This document shows, one piece after another, positions 1 through 10,800 of a DNA stretch of 64,000 nt. The notes under the pieces are model-generated. The model was not told the DNA's origin, did no database searches, and saw only the letters and a list, made by a program, of their open reading frames with translations. Position 1 is the stretch's first letter. The number at the start of each line of letters is the position of its first letter. Source of the DNA: Sphingomonas sp. (GTDB lineage: Bacteria > Pseudomonadota > Alphaproteobacteria > Sphingomonadales > Sphingomonadaceae); assembly GCF_017304635.1 (NCBI RefSeq), contig NZ_JAFKMA010000001.1, forward strand, positions 868,001 through 932,000, written 5' to 3'. Made by a program: the position numbers and the translations under genes.

Positions 1-1
1 C

Positions 2-2053
2 ACCGACATCGTGACCGCGACCGGCGACGTCCGCATGTACCGCGAGGGGCAGAAGCTGCGCTCCGACCAGGTCGTGTGGAACCGCAAGACCGGCCAGGTC
101 GTCGCGACCGGCAACGTCGCCGTCACCAACCCGCAGGGCGACATCGCCTATGGCGACAAGATCGAGCTGACCGATTCGCTGAAGGACGGCGTGGTCGACA
201 ACCTGCTGATCGTGCTCGAACAGGGCGGCCGGCTCGCCGCGGTCGAGGGCAAGCGCGACGAGGACGGCGTCGTGACGTTGAAGCGCGCGTCCTACACCGC
301 CTGCTCGGTCACCGACTCGAACGGGTGCCCCAAGGAACCGTCGTGGAAGATCACCGCGATCCGCGTGGTGTACCGCCCCGATCGCCGCCGCATCTATTAT
401 ACCGGTGCGCGCGTCCATCTGTTCGGTTTCGCGAGCATCCCGCTGCCGCGGCTGTCCAACCCGGTCGGCGACAATGCCGAGAGCGGGCTGCTGAGCCCGA
501 TCATCCGCTACACCGCCGCCAACGGTTTCGAGGTCGCCGATCCCTATTACATCCGGCTCGCGCCCAATCGCGGGCTGATCGTCGCGCCGCATATCTACAG
601 CAAGGTCGCGCCGATGCTGCAGGGCAGCTTCGAGGCGCTGACCGACAAGGGCGCGTATCGCATCATCGGCTATGCGACGGTGTCGCCGCGTAACGATTTC
701 CTCAATCCGACCGGGCCGAACACGACGGCGTTCCGCGGTTACATCGACGGCATCGGCAAGTTCCAGCTCGACCCGAACTGGTCGATCACCGGATCGTTGC
801 GGCTGACCACCGACCGCACCTTCCTGCGCCGGTACGACATCTCCAACGACGATCGGCTGCGCTCGACCGCCAGTCTCGAGCGGATCGACGCCAACAGCTA
901 TCTCGGCATCACCGGGTGGTACGTCGAATCGCTGCGGCTGGGCGACAACCAGCGGTTGCAGCCGATCGCCCTGCCCGAGATCGACTATCGCCGCCGGATC
1001 GACGACGTGCTGGGCGGCCGCGTCGCCTTGCAGCTCAACACGCTCGCGATCACGCGTCCGGCGGGCCAGGACACGCAGCGCGCCTTCGCCAGCGCGCGCT
1101 GGGACTTGCGGCGGATTACGCCGTGGGGCCAGGAAGTCACGCTGACCGCCTATGCGCGCGGCGACGTCTATAATGCGAGCGACACGGCGGCGACGACGGT
1201 GGTCGCCTATCGTGGGCTGGAGGGCGTGCACGCGCGCGCGATCGGCGCGTTGGCGCTCGACATCAAATGGCCGCTGATCGGCGAGTTCCTGGGCGGTACG
1301 CAGCGGGTGACCCCACGCTTCCAGATCGTCGCCTCGCCCGGCACGCCCAACCTCAGCGTCCCCAACGAGGATGCCCGCGCGGTCGACCTGGAGGATTCGA
1401 ACCTCTTCGCGCTCAACCGCTTTCCGGGATACGACCGGTGGGAGGATTCGACCCGCTTCACCTACGGCGTCGACTATGCGCTCGACCTGCCGGGCGTCGC
1501 GGTCGACGCCAATATCGGCCAGAGCTATCGCCTGACCTCGCGGCCGTCGATCTTCCCCAACGGTACCGGCTTGAGCGAGCGCGTGTCGGACATCGTCGGG
1601 CGGACGGAAGTGCGCATCCGCGACTTCGTGTCGGTCATCCACCGCTACCGGCTCGACAAGGATAATTTCGCGGTCCGCCGCAACGAGATCGACGCGACGA
1701 TCGGGTCGAAGCAGACGTACGTCCTGCTCGGCTACCTCCGGCTGAACCGCAACATCGACCCGACGCTGGAGGATCTGCGCGACCGCGAGGAAGCCCGCGT
1801 CGGTGCGCGGGTCGGCTTCGGGCGGTTCTGGTCGATCTTCGGGTCGGCGACGATCGACCTGACCGACAAGGCGGAGGACCCGACCTCGATCGCCAACGGC
1901 TTCTCGCCGGTGCGGCACCGCCTGGGCGTGCAGTACGAGGACGACTGCCTCCGCCTGGGCGTGACGTGGCGGCGCGACTATCAGGATACCGGCGACGCCA
2001 GGGCGGGCAACTCGTTCCTGTTGACGCTGGCGTTCAAGAACCTGGGTCGCTAA
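2..2053 (+). CDS. lptD: LPS-assembly protein LptD, 5' end outside window
   Basis: Outer-membrane beta-barrel that, with LptE, inserts lipopolysaccharide into the outer leaflet. The reading frame is open from the window edge, so the signal peptide and true start are missing. The first ~95 visible residues are an OstA/LptA-like beta-jellyroll (repeated D-x-V..G-x-V strands). A Cys pair follows (YTACS and NGCPKE, around visible residues 98-106), then a long barrel of alternating aromatic strands. A further Cys near the end (EDDCLRLG) fits the inter-domain disulfides known for LptD. It is followed 80 bp later by surA, the chaperone that helps fold LptD, an arrangement common in proteobacteria. 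Confidence 0.95.
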   Translation, partial: TDIVTATGDVRMYREGQKLRSDQVVWNRKTGQVVATGNVAVTNPQGDIAYGDKIELTDSLKDGVVDNLLIVLEQGGRLAAVEGKRDEDGVVTLKRASYTACSVTDSNGCPKEPSWKITAIRVVYRPDRRRIYYTGARVHLFGFASIPLPRLSNPVGDNAESGLLSPIIRYTAANGFEVADPYYIRLAPNRGLIVAPHIYSKVAPMLQGSFEALTDKGAYRIIGYATVSPRNDFLNPTGPNTTAFRGYIDGIGKFQLDPNWSITGSLRLTTDRTFLRRYDISNDDRLRSTASLERIDANSYLGITGWYVESLRLGDNQRLQPIALPEIDYRRRIDDVLGGRVALQLNTLAITRPAGQDTQRAFASARWDLRRITPWGQEVTLTAYARGDVYNASDTAATTVVAYRGLEGVHARAIGALALDIKWPLIGEFLGGTQRVTPRFQIVASPGTPNLSVPNEDARAVDLEDSNLFALNRFPGYDRWEDSTRFTYGVDYALDLPGVAVDANIGQSYRLTSRPSIFPNGTGLSERVSDIVGRTEVRIRDFVSVIHRYRLDKDNFAVRRNEIDATIGSKQTYVLLGYLRLNRNIDPTLEDLRDREEARVGARVGFGRFWSIFGSATIDLTDKAEDPTSIANGFSPVRHRLGVQYEDDCLRLGVTWRRDYQDTGDARAGNSFLLTLAFKNLGR

Positions 2054-2133
2054 GCAGGGGTTCATCCGGGATCGGGCAAGCGCGGGGCAGTTCGCTGGGG
2101 ATGCGCCCATGCGCCATTGGGGTTTTTGACCAC

Positions 2134-3483
2134 GTGACCAAGTTTTCGTTTCGATCGCGCGCGGCGCGAGTTGCTGCCGCCGCTGCGCTGATCGGCCTGT
2201 CGGTTCAGACCTGGGCGCAGACCGTCCCCGATGGCGAGGTGCCGCAGGCGGGGCTCGACATCCCGGCCAATCTGACGATCTTCGGCAAGCTCGACCCGAA
2301 CATCCGCAAGCCGACCGCGATCGTCAACGGCACCGTCATTACCGGCACCGACGTCGATCAGCGCATGGCGTTCGTGTCGGCGATCAACAATTACCAGCTG
2401 AACGATGCCGAGCGCGACCAGTTCAAGCTCAGCGTGCTGCGCCTCCTGATCGACGAGACGCTGGAGATCCAGCAGGCGCAGAGCGAGAAGATCACGATCA
2501 GCCGCGAGAAGATCGACCTGGCCTTCGCGCGCATCGCGCAGCAACTGGGCAAGGACCCGGCGACCTTCGCCAGCTACCTCCGCTCGATCGGCTCGTCGGA
2601 GCGCAGCGTGCGCCGCCAGATCGAAGGCGAGCTCGCCTGGCAGTCGTACCTCCGCCGCACCGTCGACATCAACGTCAGCGATGATGAGGTGAAGGCGGTG
2701 ATCGACCGCATGGCCGCGGCCAAGGGTACCGAGGAATATCACCTCCGCGAGATCTACATGTCGGCGACGCCCGAAAGCGCGGCAGCCGTCAACGCGAAGC
2801 TGCGCCAAGCGATGGAAGAGATGAAGGCGGGCAAGGCGCCGTTCGGCTATTATGCCCGCACTCTGTCGGAAACGACGACCGCACCGCAGGAAGGCGAATT
2901 GGGCTGGGTGCGTCCCGCCTCGCTGCCGCCCGAACTGGCGCAGGCGGCCGCCGAGATGCAGGTCGGCCAGTTGGCCGGGCCGATCCCGGTGTCCGGCGGT
3001 TTCTCGGTCATCTACATGGTCGACAAGCGGACCGTGATGGGCGCCGATCCGCGCGGCGCGAAGCTCAGCCTCAAACAGATCAAGATCGCCTTCCCCGCCG
3101 GCACGACCGAGGCGCAGGCGCAGTTGCGCGCCGCCGATTTCGGCAAGGCGATCCAGGGCATCAATGGCTGCGGCGCCGCCAACAAGGCGGCGGCGGCGAT
3201 CGGCGCGCAAGTCGTCGACAACGACCAGCTGACGGTGCGCGACCTGCCGCCGCCGCTGCAGGACATGCTCCTGAAGATGCAGGTCGGCCAGGTCAGCCCG
3301 CCGTTCGGCTCGCCGACTGAGGGGATCAGCGCGCTGGTCCTGTGCGGTCGCGACGACGCACCGGCCGCGATGCTGCCCAGCGCCGAACAGGTGCAGGACC
3401 AGATGGTGCAGCAGCGCACCAACCTGCGCGCGACCAAGATCCTGCGCGACCTGCGCCGCGACGCGATCATCGAATATCGTTGA
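2134..3483 (+). CDS. surA: Periplasmic chaperone / peptidyl-prolyl isomerase SurA
   Basis: Periplasmic folding factor for outer-membrane proteins. The GTG start at 2134 gives a clean signal peptide (basic MTKFSFRSRAAR, hydrophobic AAAAALIGLSV, cleavage after TWAQ) and a 449-residue protein, the normal SurA length. An in-frame ATG at 2101 would add 11 residues in front of the signal peptide and cannot be excluded. The N-terminal SurA helical domain spans about residues 50-185. A parvulin domain lies at about 195-300 (EEYHLREIYMS to VIYMVDKR), followed by a degenerate second parvulin domain. It lies between lptD and pdxA, with 13 nt to pdxA, the common surA-pdxA-rsmA order. Confidence 0.93.
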   Translation: MTKFSFRSRAARVAAAAALIGLSVQTWAQTVPDGEVPQAGLDIPANLTIFGKLDPNIRKPTAIVNGTVITGTDVDQRMAFVSAINNYQLNDAERDQFKLSVLRLLIDETLEIQQAQSEKITISREKIDLAFARIAQQLGKDPATFASYLRSIGSSERSVRRQIEGELAWQSYLRRTVDINVSDDEVKAVIDRMAAAKGTEEYHLREIYMSATPESAAAVNAKLRQAMEEMKAGKAPFGYYARTLSETTTAPQEGELGWVRPASLPPELAQAAAEMQVGQLAGPIPVSGGFSVIYMVDKRTVMGADPRGAKLSLKQIKIAFPAGTTEAQAQLRAADFGKAIQGINGCGAANKAAAAIGAQVVDNDQLTVRDLPPPLQDMLLKMQVGQVSPPFGSPTEGISALVLCGRDDAPAAMLPSAEQVQDQMVQQRTNLRATKILRDLRRDAIIEYR

Positions 3484-3496
3484 GGGTAGACGTTCC

Positions 3497-4498
3497 GTGA
3501 CCTCGCTCCTGCCGCTGGCCGTCGCGATGGGCGACCCGGCGGGGATCGGCCCGGAGATCATTGCCAAGGCGTGGAATCGCCGCCGCGAGGAAAAGCTGCC
3601 GGCGTTCTTCGCGGTCGGCGACACGCGCGCGGTCGCGGCGGTGTGGGACGGCCCGGTCGTGCGGATCGGCTCGCCCGACGAAGCGGCGGCGGCGTTCGAC
3701 GAGGCGCTCCCCGTGCTGACGACCGCAGATGCCGGCGAGATCGCCCCCGGCCAGCCCGATCTGGAGGGCGCCCGGTGTGCGCTCCATTCGCTCGAGCTCG
3801 CGATCGGGCTGACCCGCTCGGGTGCGACCGCGGCGCTGGTGACGGGGCCGGTGTCGAAGGCGCAGCTCTACGATATCGGCTTCACCCATCCCGGCCAGAC
3901 CGAGTTCGTCGCCGAGCGCGTCGGCGTGTCATCGTCGGCGACGGTGATGATGCTGGCCGGCCCGACGCTGCGCGTGGTGCCGGCGACGACGCATGTCGCG
4001 CTGCACCGCGTGCCGGAGTTGCTGACGTCGGCGCTGCTGGTCGCGAAAGCGCGCGTGACCGAACGCGCGCTGGTTCGCGACTTCGGCATCGCGACGCCTC
4101 GTCTGGCCTTTGCCGGGCTCAACCCGCATGCCGGCGAGCAAGGCGCGATCGGTCGCGAAGAGATCGACATCATCGCTCCGGCGATCGAGACGCTGCGGGC
4201 CGAGGGCATCGACGCGACCGGTCCGCTGGCGGCCGACACGATGTTCCACGCCCGCGCCCGTGCGACCTATGACGCGGCGATCTGCTGCTACCACGACCAA
4301 GCGCTGGTGCCGCTCAAGACGCTGCATTTCGACGAGGGCGTCAACGTGACGCTCGGCCTGCCGATCGTGCGCACCTCGCCCGACCACGGCACCGCGTTCG
4401 GCATCGCTGGCCGGAACGTCGCCGAGCCCGGCGCGATGATCGCCGCGATCCGGCTGGCGGCGGAGTCAGCCGCGCGCCGCGCCGCGCTCAGCGCGTGA
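3497..4498 (+). CDS. pdxA: 4-hydroxythreonine-4-phosphate dehydrogenase
   Basis: Catalyses the NAD-dependent oxidation of 4-phosphohydroxy-L-threonine in the DXP-dependent pyridoxal-phosphate pathway. The 333-residue protein begins at GTG with [16 protein letters not shown], the PdxA N-terminal signature. Metal-ligand histidines are visible in the [17 protein letters not shown] and [11 protein letters not shown] motifs. Its stop codon overlaps the rsmA start by 4 nt (GTGA), so the two are probably translationally coupled. Confidence 0.96.
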   Translation: MTSLLPLAVAMGDPAGIGPEIIAKAWNRRREEKLPAFFAVGDTRAVAAVWDGPVVRIGSPDEAAAAFDEALPVLTTADAGEIAPGQPDLEGARCALHSLELAIGLTRSGATAALVTGPVSKAQLYDIGFTHPGQTEFVAERVGVSSSATVMMLAGPTLRVVPATTHVALHRVPELLTSALLVAKARVTERALVRDFGIATPRLAFAGLNPHAGEQGAIGREEIDIIAPAIETLRAEGIDATGPLAADTMFHARARATYDAAICCYHDQALVPLKTLHFDEGVNVTLGLPIVRTSPDHGTAFGIAGRNVAEPGAMIAAIRLAAESAARRAALSA

Positions 4499-5316
4499 CC
4501 CCGCCCGCTTTGCCGCCGCTGCGCGAGGTGATCGCGCGCCACGGCCTGTCCGCGTCGAAGGCGCTCGGCCAGAACTTCCTGTTCGACGGCCAGTTGCTCG
4601 CGCGGATCGCCGCGATCCCGGGCGATCTGACCGACGCCGAGGTGCTGGAGATCGGTCCCGGCCCCGGCGGCCTGACGCGGGCTTTGCTCGCGGCCGGCGC
4701 GCGCGTGACCGCGATCGAGCGCGACCGCCGCTGCATTCCGGCGCTCGCCGAACTCGGCGACGCCTATCCGGGACGGCTGCGCGTGATCGAGGACGATGCG
4801 CTCGCGGTCGACGCGCCAAGCCTGTTCGACGGCCGGCCGCACATCGTCGCCAACCTGCCGTACAATGTCGGGACCGCTCTGCTCGTCGCCTGGCTGACGA
4901 CCGCCTGGCCACCCTGGTGGCGGAGCCTGACGTTGATGTTCCAGCGCGAAGTGGCGGAGCGGATCGTCGCGAGCGCCGGCGACGACGCCTATGGCCGGCT
5001 CGCGGTGCTGGCGCAGTGGCGGACGGCGGCGCGGATCGCGATGAACGTCCACCGCTCGGCCTTCACCCCGCCGCCCAAGGTCATGTCGGCGGTGGTCCAT
5101 ATCGAGCCGCGCGAGGCGCCGGCGGGAGTCGCCGTCGCGACGCTCGAACGCGTCACCGCCGCGGCATTCGGCCAGCGTCGCAAGATGCTGCGCCAGAGCC
5201 TGAAGGGCGTGCCAGGCGCGCTCGACGCGCTGGCGGCGCTCGGCATCGACGCGTCGCGTCGGGCGGAGACCGTCTCGGTCGCCGAGTTCGTCGCGATCGC
5301 CCGCGCGCTTACTTAG
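4495..5316 (+). CDS. rsmA: 16S rRNA dimethyladenosine transferase (KsgA)
   Basis: Dimethylates two adjacent adenines in the helix 45 loop of 16S rRNA late in 30S assembly. The 273-residue protein has the N-terminal LGQNFL motif, the SAM-binding [15 protein letters not shown] at about residues 49-63, and the catalytic NLPYNVG motif near residue 120. The C-terminal helical domain ([14 protein letters not shown]) is complete. It starts with GTG overlapping the pdxA stop. Its stop overlaps the convergent TPR gene by 8 bp. Confidence 0.96.
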   Translation: MTPPALPPLREVIARHGLSASKALGQNFLFDGQLLARIAAIPGDLTDAEVLEIGPGPGGLTRALLAAGARVTAIERDRRCIPALAELGDAYPGRLRVIEDDALAVDAPSLFDGRPHIVANLPYNVGTALLVAWLTTAWPPWWRSLTLMFQREVAERIVASAGDDAYGRLAVLAQWRTAARIAMNVHRSAFTPPPKVMSAVVHIEPREAPAGVAVATLERVTAAAFGQRRKMLRQSLKGVPGALDALAALGIDASRRAETVSVAEFVAIARALT

Positions 5317-5821
5317 CGTCGCTGTCGGGCTTCTCCGGCACCTTGGTCGCGGGTTCGGCCGCGGGCGGCGGGCCCTTGGCGATGGTCGCGGTCAGCGAGG
5401 TGGCATCGGGACACGCCTTCTTTCCGCACAGCGTCTTGATGCGATCGAGATTCTCGCGTGCCGGACCCATCGCGCCCTTCGCGACCAGCGCCTCGCCCTG
5501 TCCGCGTAACGCGGCGGTGTCGTTGGGCTCGATCAACAGCGCCTCGCGATAGAGCCGGATCGCCTTGCCCGGCAGGCCCTGCCGCGTCGCCACCCCGGCC
5601 AGCGTTACGAAACCGGCGCGGTTGCGCGGATCGACCGCGAGCGCGGTCTCGATCAGGTCGGTCGCGCCCTCCAGATTGCCGGCCGCCGCAGCCGCCTGCC
5701 CCTGGCGGAGCAGCGCCATCGACCGCGGGTCGATTTCGGTATCGGCGCGCTGGCTATGGAGCGAGGTCGATACGCTCAGCGCGGCCAACGCGACGGCAAG
5801 GGCGGCGGGCGATAGGCGCAT
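5309..5821 (-). CDS. Periplasmic or secreted tetratricopeptide-repeat protein
   Basis: A 170-residue protein of unknown specific role. The start at 5821 was chosen because it yields a signal peptide ([20 protein letters not shown]) and has GGAG about 8 nt upstream; longer in-frame starts precede the signal peptide. The mature part holds at least two TPR units ([20 protein letters not shown] and [17 protein letters not shown], with a third partial one). Then come a Cys-containing segment ([10 protein letters not shown]) and a Pro/Ala-rich tail. TPR proteins usually scaffold protein-protein contacts. It is the last gene of a minus-strand run behind guaB and rsmB. Confidence 0.8.
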   Translation of the reverse strand: MRLSPAALAVALAALSVSTSLHSQRADTEIDPRSMALLRQGQAAAAAGNLEGATDLIETALAVDPRNRAGFVTLAGVATRQGLPGKAIRLYREALLIEPNDTAALRGQGEALVAKGAMGPARENLDRIKTLCGKKACPDATSLTATIAKGPPPAAEPATKVPEKPDSDAK

Positions 5822-5856
5822 GATGGTCTCCACTCGGGGCACGGCCCAGCCGCCTA

Positions 5857-7035
5857 TCATGGCCGGATCAGGCGTGCGACAAAAAAGCCGTCGGTGCCGT
5901 CGTGGCGCGGGGTGAGGCGACGGCCCGCGCCGCGCTCGAGCCCGGCCGCGATCGGCGCGTCGGCGTGCCAGTCGGGATGCCGCGCCAGGAAGTCATCGAC
6001 TTGCCCCGCCCCCTCCTCGTCGAGCAGCGAGCAGACGATATAGACGAGCGCCCCGCCCGGCCGGACGAGCGTTGCCGCCAGATCGAGCAGGCGCCGCTGG
6101 ATCGCGACCAGACGATCGATCCGGACCGGTGTCAGCCGCCAGCGCGCCTCCGGATTGCGCCGCCAGGTGCCGGTGCCGGAGCACGGGGCATCGACCAGCA
6201 CGACGTCCGCCCGATCCTGCCAGTCGGCCAGCGCCGGCGCCTCGCGCTCCGGGTCGAGCAGCCGCGTCTCGACGATCGTCGCGCCGGCGCGGTCGGCGCG
6301 AGGGGCGAGCCGTGAGAGGCGCGCGCGATCGGTGTCGGTGGCGAGGATCATGCCCCCGTTGCGCATCGCGGCGGCCAGCGCGAGTGACTTGCCCCCCGCT
6401 CCAGCGCAAAGGTCGATCACCGCCATGCCCGGTGCGGCGTGCGCTGCGAGCGTCACCATCTGGCTGCCGGCGTCCTGCACCTCGACCAGTCCTTCACGGA
6501 ATGCCGCGCTCTGCTCGATCGCGGTGCCGGACGGGAAGCGGAGCGCATCGGGCGCTCCCGGCACGCGAGCAGCACCTTCCGCGACGAACAGATCGTCACC
6601 GCCGCCGCGCAAGCGGTTCAGGCGCAGGTCGAGCGGCGCGCGGTCGATCAGCGCGGCGGCCTCGTCGGCGTCGATCCCGGATGCGGCCAGCCGATCGATC
6701 AGCCAGCTTGGCGCGACGCCCGTCGCGCTCCCCACTTCGTCGCCGGCGATCGGCGCCGGTCCGTGCGTCGATCCATCGAACGTCGCGGCGATCGCCGCGT
6801 CCTCGCGCGCCAGCCCGACCAGTGCGGCGCGGCCGGTATCGGGCATGTCGCCGGCACGCCGGATCGCGGCATAGACCAGCTCGCGCACCGCGCGCCGATC
6901 CTTCGATCCGGCATAGCGCCGCGTTGCGAAATAGCGGGCGATCAGCGTGTCCGCCGCCGCCCCACCTTCGCGCGCCGCCGCGATCACCTGGTCGAGGATC
7001 TCGATCGCCGCCTGCGTGCGCGCTGCCGGAGTCAT
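5857..7035 (-). CDS. rsmB: RsmB/NOP family rRNA cytosine-C5 methyltransferase
   Basis: SAM-dependent m5C methyltransferase of the RsmB (Fmu/Sun) type, expected to act on 16S rRNA C967. Residues 1-130 are a NusB-like RNA-binding domain (TRRYAGSKDRRAVRELVYAAIRR). The catalytic domain has the SAM loop IDLCAGAGGKSLALA, the DAPCSGTGTWRRNPEARW motif with the conserved Cys, and VYIVCSLLDEEG, which carries the second Cys of this family. The 392-residue length is slightly short of the E. coli enzyme. It starts 10 nt after the guaB stop, and the TPR gene follows 35 nt downstream. The exact target base is inferred from the family. Confidence 0.9.
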   Translation of the reverse strand: MTPAARTQAAIEILDQVIAAAREGGAAADTLIARYFATRRYAGSKDRRAVRELVYAAIRRAGDMPDTGRAALVGLAREDAAIAATFDGSTHGPAPIAGDEVGSATGVAPSWLIDRLAASGIDADEAAALIDRAPLDLRLNRLRGGGDDLFVAEGAARVPGAPDALRFPSGTAIEQSAAFREGLVEVQDAGSQMVTLAAHAAPGMAVIDLCAGAGGKSLALAAAMRNGGMILATDTDRARLSRLAPRADRAGATIVETRLLDPEREAPALADWQDRADVVLVDAPCSGTGTWRRNPEARWRLTPVRIDRLVAIQRRLLDLAATLVRPGGALVYIVCSLLDEEGAGQVDDFLARHPDWHADAPIAAGLERGAGRRLTPRHDGTDGFFVARLIRP

Positions 7036-7045
7036 CGTTCCGCGC

Positions 7046-8587
<1,542 letters not shown>

Positions 8588-8642
8588 CTATAACGGCGGC
8601 GGCGTTCTGCTAGGATGACGGCGACAATCCAGGGGGAGTTCG

Positions 8643-9623
8643 ATGGGTCTCGTCATTGCCGCATTGCTCGCGTTCATCGTGCTGATCTACCTGCTCAGCA
8701 GCGTGAAGGTCGTGCGCCAGGGCTATCAATACACGATCGAGCGGTTCGGCAAGTTCACTTCGGTCGCGCATCCCGGCCTGACCATCATCATCCCGTTCTT
8801 CGACCGGATCGGCCGGCGCGTGAACATGATGGAACAGGTCCTCGACATTCCGGGGCAGGAGATCATCACCAAGGACAATGCGATGGTCGCGGTCGACGGC
8901 GTCGTGTTCTTTCAGGTGCTCGACGCGGCGAAGGCGGCGTACGAGGTCAGCGACCTGTACGTCGCGATCATGCAGCTTTCGACCACCAACCTGCGCACCG
9001 TGATGGGCTCGATGGACCTGGACGAGACGCTGTCGAAGCGCGACGAGATCAACACGCGGCTGCTCCAGGTGGTCGATCATGCGACCGAAGCGTGGGGCGT
9101 CAAGATCACGCGCGTCGAGTTGAAGGACATCCGTCCGCCCGCCGACATCGTCAATGCGATGACCCGGCAGATGAAGGCCGAGCGCGAGAAGCGCGCGACG
9201 ATCCTCGAATCGGAAGCCGCCCGTCAGAACGAGATCAACCGTGCCGAGGGCCAGAAGCAGGCGCAGATCCTGGAGGCCGAGGGTCGCAAGGAAGCCGCCT
9301 TCCGCGACGCCGAGGCGCGCGAGCGCTCCGCCCAGGCCGAGGCGGCAGCGACCAAGATGGTGTCGGACGCGATCGAGGCCGGCAGCAGCCAGTCGCTCAA
9401 TTACTTCATCGCGCAGAAATATGTCGACGCGGTCAGCCAGTTCGCCACCTCGCCCAATGCCAAGACGATCCTGTTCCCGGTCGAGGCGACTCAGTTGATC
9501 GGCACGCTCGGCGGGATCGGCGAACTGGCGAGGGATGCGCTGGCGGGCGGCGGCGGCGGCAATCGCCCCGCGCCCCCCGCTCCGCCGCGCGGCACAGTGC
9601 CGGTCACGCGGGGGCAGTCGTGA
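8643..9623 (+). CDS. SPFH/Band 7 membrane protein (QmcA/stomatin-like)
   Basis: A 326-residue slipin-type protein: a single N-terminal membrane segment (LVIAALLAFIVLIYLLSSV), an SPFH domain to about residue 180, then a charged helical coiled-coil (residues 185-250, RQMKAEREKRATILESEAARQNEIN). The C-terminus is Gly/Pro-rich. It resembles E. coli QmcA. Such proteins form large membrane-anchored oligomers and are linked to FtsH control and membrane microdomains. A strong GGGGGAG ribosome site lies just upstream. Its stop overlaps the NfeD gene by 4 nt (GTGA), the classic SPFH-NfeD pairing. Confidence 0.92.
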   Translation: MGLVIAALLAFIVLIYLLSSVKVVRQGYQYTIERFGKFTSVAHPGLTIIIPFFDRIGRRVNMMEQVLDIPGQEIITKDNAMVAVDGVVFFQVLDAAKAAYEVSDLYVAIMQLSTTNLRTVMGSMDLDETLSKRDEINTRLLQVVDHATEAWGVKITRVELKDIRPPADIVNAMTRQMKAEREKRATILESEAARQNEINRAEGQKQAQILEAEGRKEAAFRDAEARERSAQAEAAATKMVSDAIEAGSSQSLNYFIAQKYVDAVSQFATSPNAKTILFPVEATQLIGTLGGIGELARDALAGGGGGNRPAPPAPPRGTVPVTRGQS

Positions 9624-10069
9624 CGCTCGCCGGCGTGGGGTTCAGCGTCGCGGCGCTGTGGCTGATCGCGGCGATGGTACTCGCGATCCTGGAACTGATC
9701 GCACCGGGCTTCTTCCTGATCTTCGCCGCGGCCGGCGCCGCGCTGACCGGGCTGGTGCTGCTGGCGACGCCCGACCTGCACGCCATCACCCAGGCGCTCC
9801 TGTTCGCCGGGTTCGCCGCGCTGGCGCTGGCGGTCGGCCGGCGCTGGTATCACCGCAGTCGATCCGTGCGCGTCGCGGCGCAGCTCAACGATCGTACCGC
9901 CAGGCTGATCGGCCGAACGGTCGAGGTGTGCGAACCGATCGTCGCCGGCGAAGGTCGCGTGAGGGTCGGCGACGGCGCCTGGAATGCCCGCGGCCCGGAC
10001 ATGCCGGCGGGCGCGCTGGTGCGGATCGTCGGCGCCAGCGGCAGCGTGCTGGCGGTCGAGCCGGCCTGA
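9620..10069 (+). CDS. NfeD family protein (partner of SPFH protein)
   Basis: A 149-residue membrane protein of the short NfeD class. It has two to three hydrophobic segments in the first 75 residues (VAALWLIAAMVLAILELI; FFLIFAAAGAALTGLVLLA; ALLFAGFAALALAV). A soluble C-terminal beta domain of OB-fold type follows (LIGRTVEVCEPIVAGEGRVRVGDGAW). NfeD proteins are almost always encoded with an SPFH partner, here with GTGA start/stop overlap. The role is inferred from this pairing: assembly or membrane anchoring of the SPFH oligomer. Confidence 0.88.
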   Translation: MTLAGVGFSVAALWLIAAMVLAILELIAPGFFLIFAAAGAALTGLVLLATPDLHAITQALLFAGFAALALAVGRRWYHRSRSVRVAAQLNDRTARLIGRTVEVCEPIVAGEGRVRVGDGAWNARGPDMPAGALVRIVGASGSVLAVEPA

Positions 10070-10186
10070 ATACTTCCATATCGGAGGAAAGCGGCGTAGA
10101 CCTTCCGGTCGTTAAAGGGTTCTTTTCGTACCCGGGCGCTAACCAAGGTGATTGCACCGGTGCGCCCGCAAGGGGGACGTGGGGGC

Positions 10187-10315
10187 ATGGGAGGAATAAT
10201 CACGTGGCTGGCCGCGCTATGGCGCCGCTTGATGGGGACGCCGCGCTGCGACAATCCGGGTTGCACGCCGGATCGGCCCTGCGACGATTGCCTATGGTAC
10301 TGGTCGATCAAATGA
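10187..10315 (+). CDS. Possible 42-residue cysteine-rich microprotein
   Basis: A short frame that looks deliberate rather than random. A strong purine-rich AGGGGGACGTGGGGG precedes the ATG. The N-terminus is hydrophobic and Trp-rich (MGGIITWLAALWRRLMG). The C-terminal half carries four cysteines spaced C-x4-C-x5-C-x2-C (residues 21, 26, 32, 35), a plausible small metal site, and it ends LWYWSIK. I do not recognise a family. It lies 117 bp behind the NfeD gene and is convergent with the next gene. Confidence 0.4.
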   Translation: MGGIITWLAALWRRLMGTPRCDNPGCTPDRPCDDCLWYWSIK

Positions 10316-10377
10316 GCGCCACGCCGTAGCGCTCATTCTCATCCATTTTGGCGGTAATCCGCCGGCGGACGAGCCGC

Positions 10378-10746
10378 CTATTCCTTGCCGCCGAACAGCC
10401 CGCCGAGCTTGCCCATCAGGCCGCCCTCGCCGCCTGCTTCGCCACCGCCGAACATGCCGCCCAGCTTGCCGAGGAAGCCGCCATTCTCGCCGTTGTTGAG
10501 GATCGACGAGAATTGCCCGAGCGCGCCTTCGCCGCCGATATGGCTCATGATCTGGCCGACCACCCCCGAATCGAGGCCGGTCTGCGCCGCCGCGGTATCG
10601 ACCGTATCGCCCGGCTGGGCATGCGCCTGCGCCAGCGCGCCGACCGCCTGCTCCGCCTGTTCGGGCGAGATGCCGACCTTCTCCGCCAGATTCTTGATAT
10701 CGACGTTCGAGCCGATCTGACCGAGGATTCCATCGAGCAACGACAT
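10378..10746 (-). CDS. DUF937-like / YidB-type hypothetical protein
   Basis: A 122-residue protein with no signal peptide. Residues 1-70 are helical (MSLLDGILGQIGSNVDIKNL, then GISPEQAEQAVGALAQAH) and resemble the DUF937/YidB family. From about residue 85 it becomes Gly-rich with a twice-repeated motif (GGFLGKLGGMFGGGE and GGLMGKLGGLFGGKE). The function is unknown, and the family assignment is by resemblance only. Confidence 0.75.
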   Translation of the reverse strand: MSLLDGILGQIGSNVDIKNLAEKVGISPEQAEQAVGALAQAHAQPGDTVDTAAAQTGLDSGVVGQIMSHIGGEGALGQFSSILNNGENGGFLGKLGGMFGGGEAGGEGGLMGKLGGLFGGKE

Positions 10747-10800
10747 GGTGCGATCCTTTGCGGGTGAGTTCGAGGGGCTGCTTAGACCGAAGCCGGCCTG

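Noticed and set aside
2062-3624. A 520-codon open frame antisense to surA
   Set aside because: Leu/Arg/Asp-rich with no domain; surA on the plus strand is clear.
10350-10363. GGCGG-TAAT-CCGCC hairpin as a terminator
   Set aside because: Only 5 bp, and the T-run lies before the stem on the plus strand, so it has no proper U-tract on either strand.
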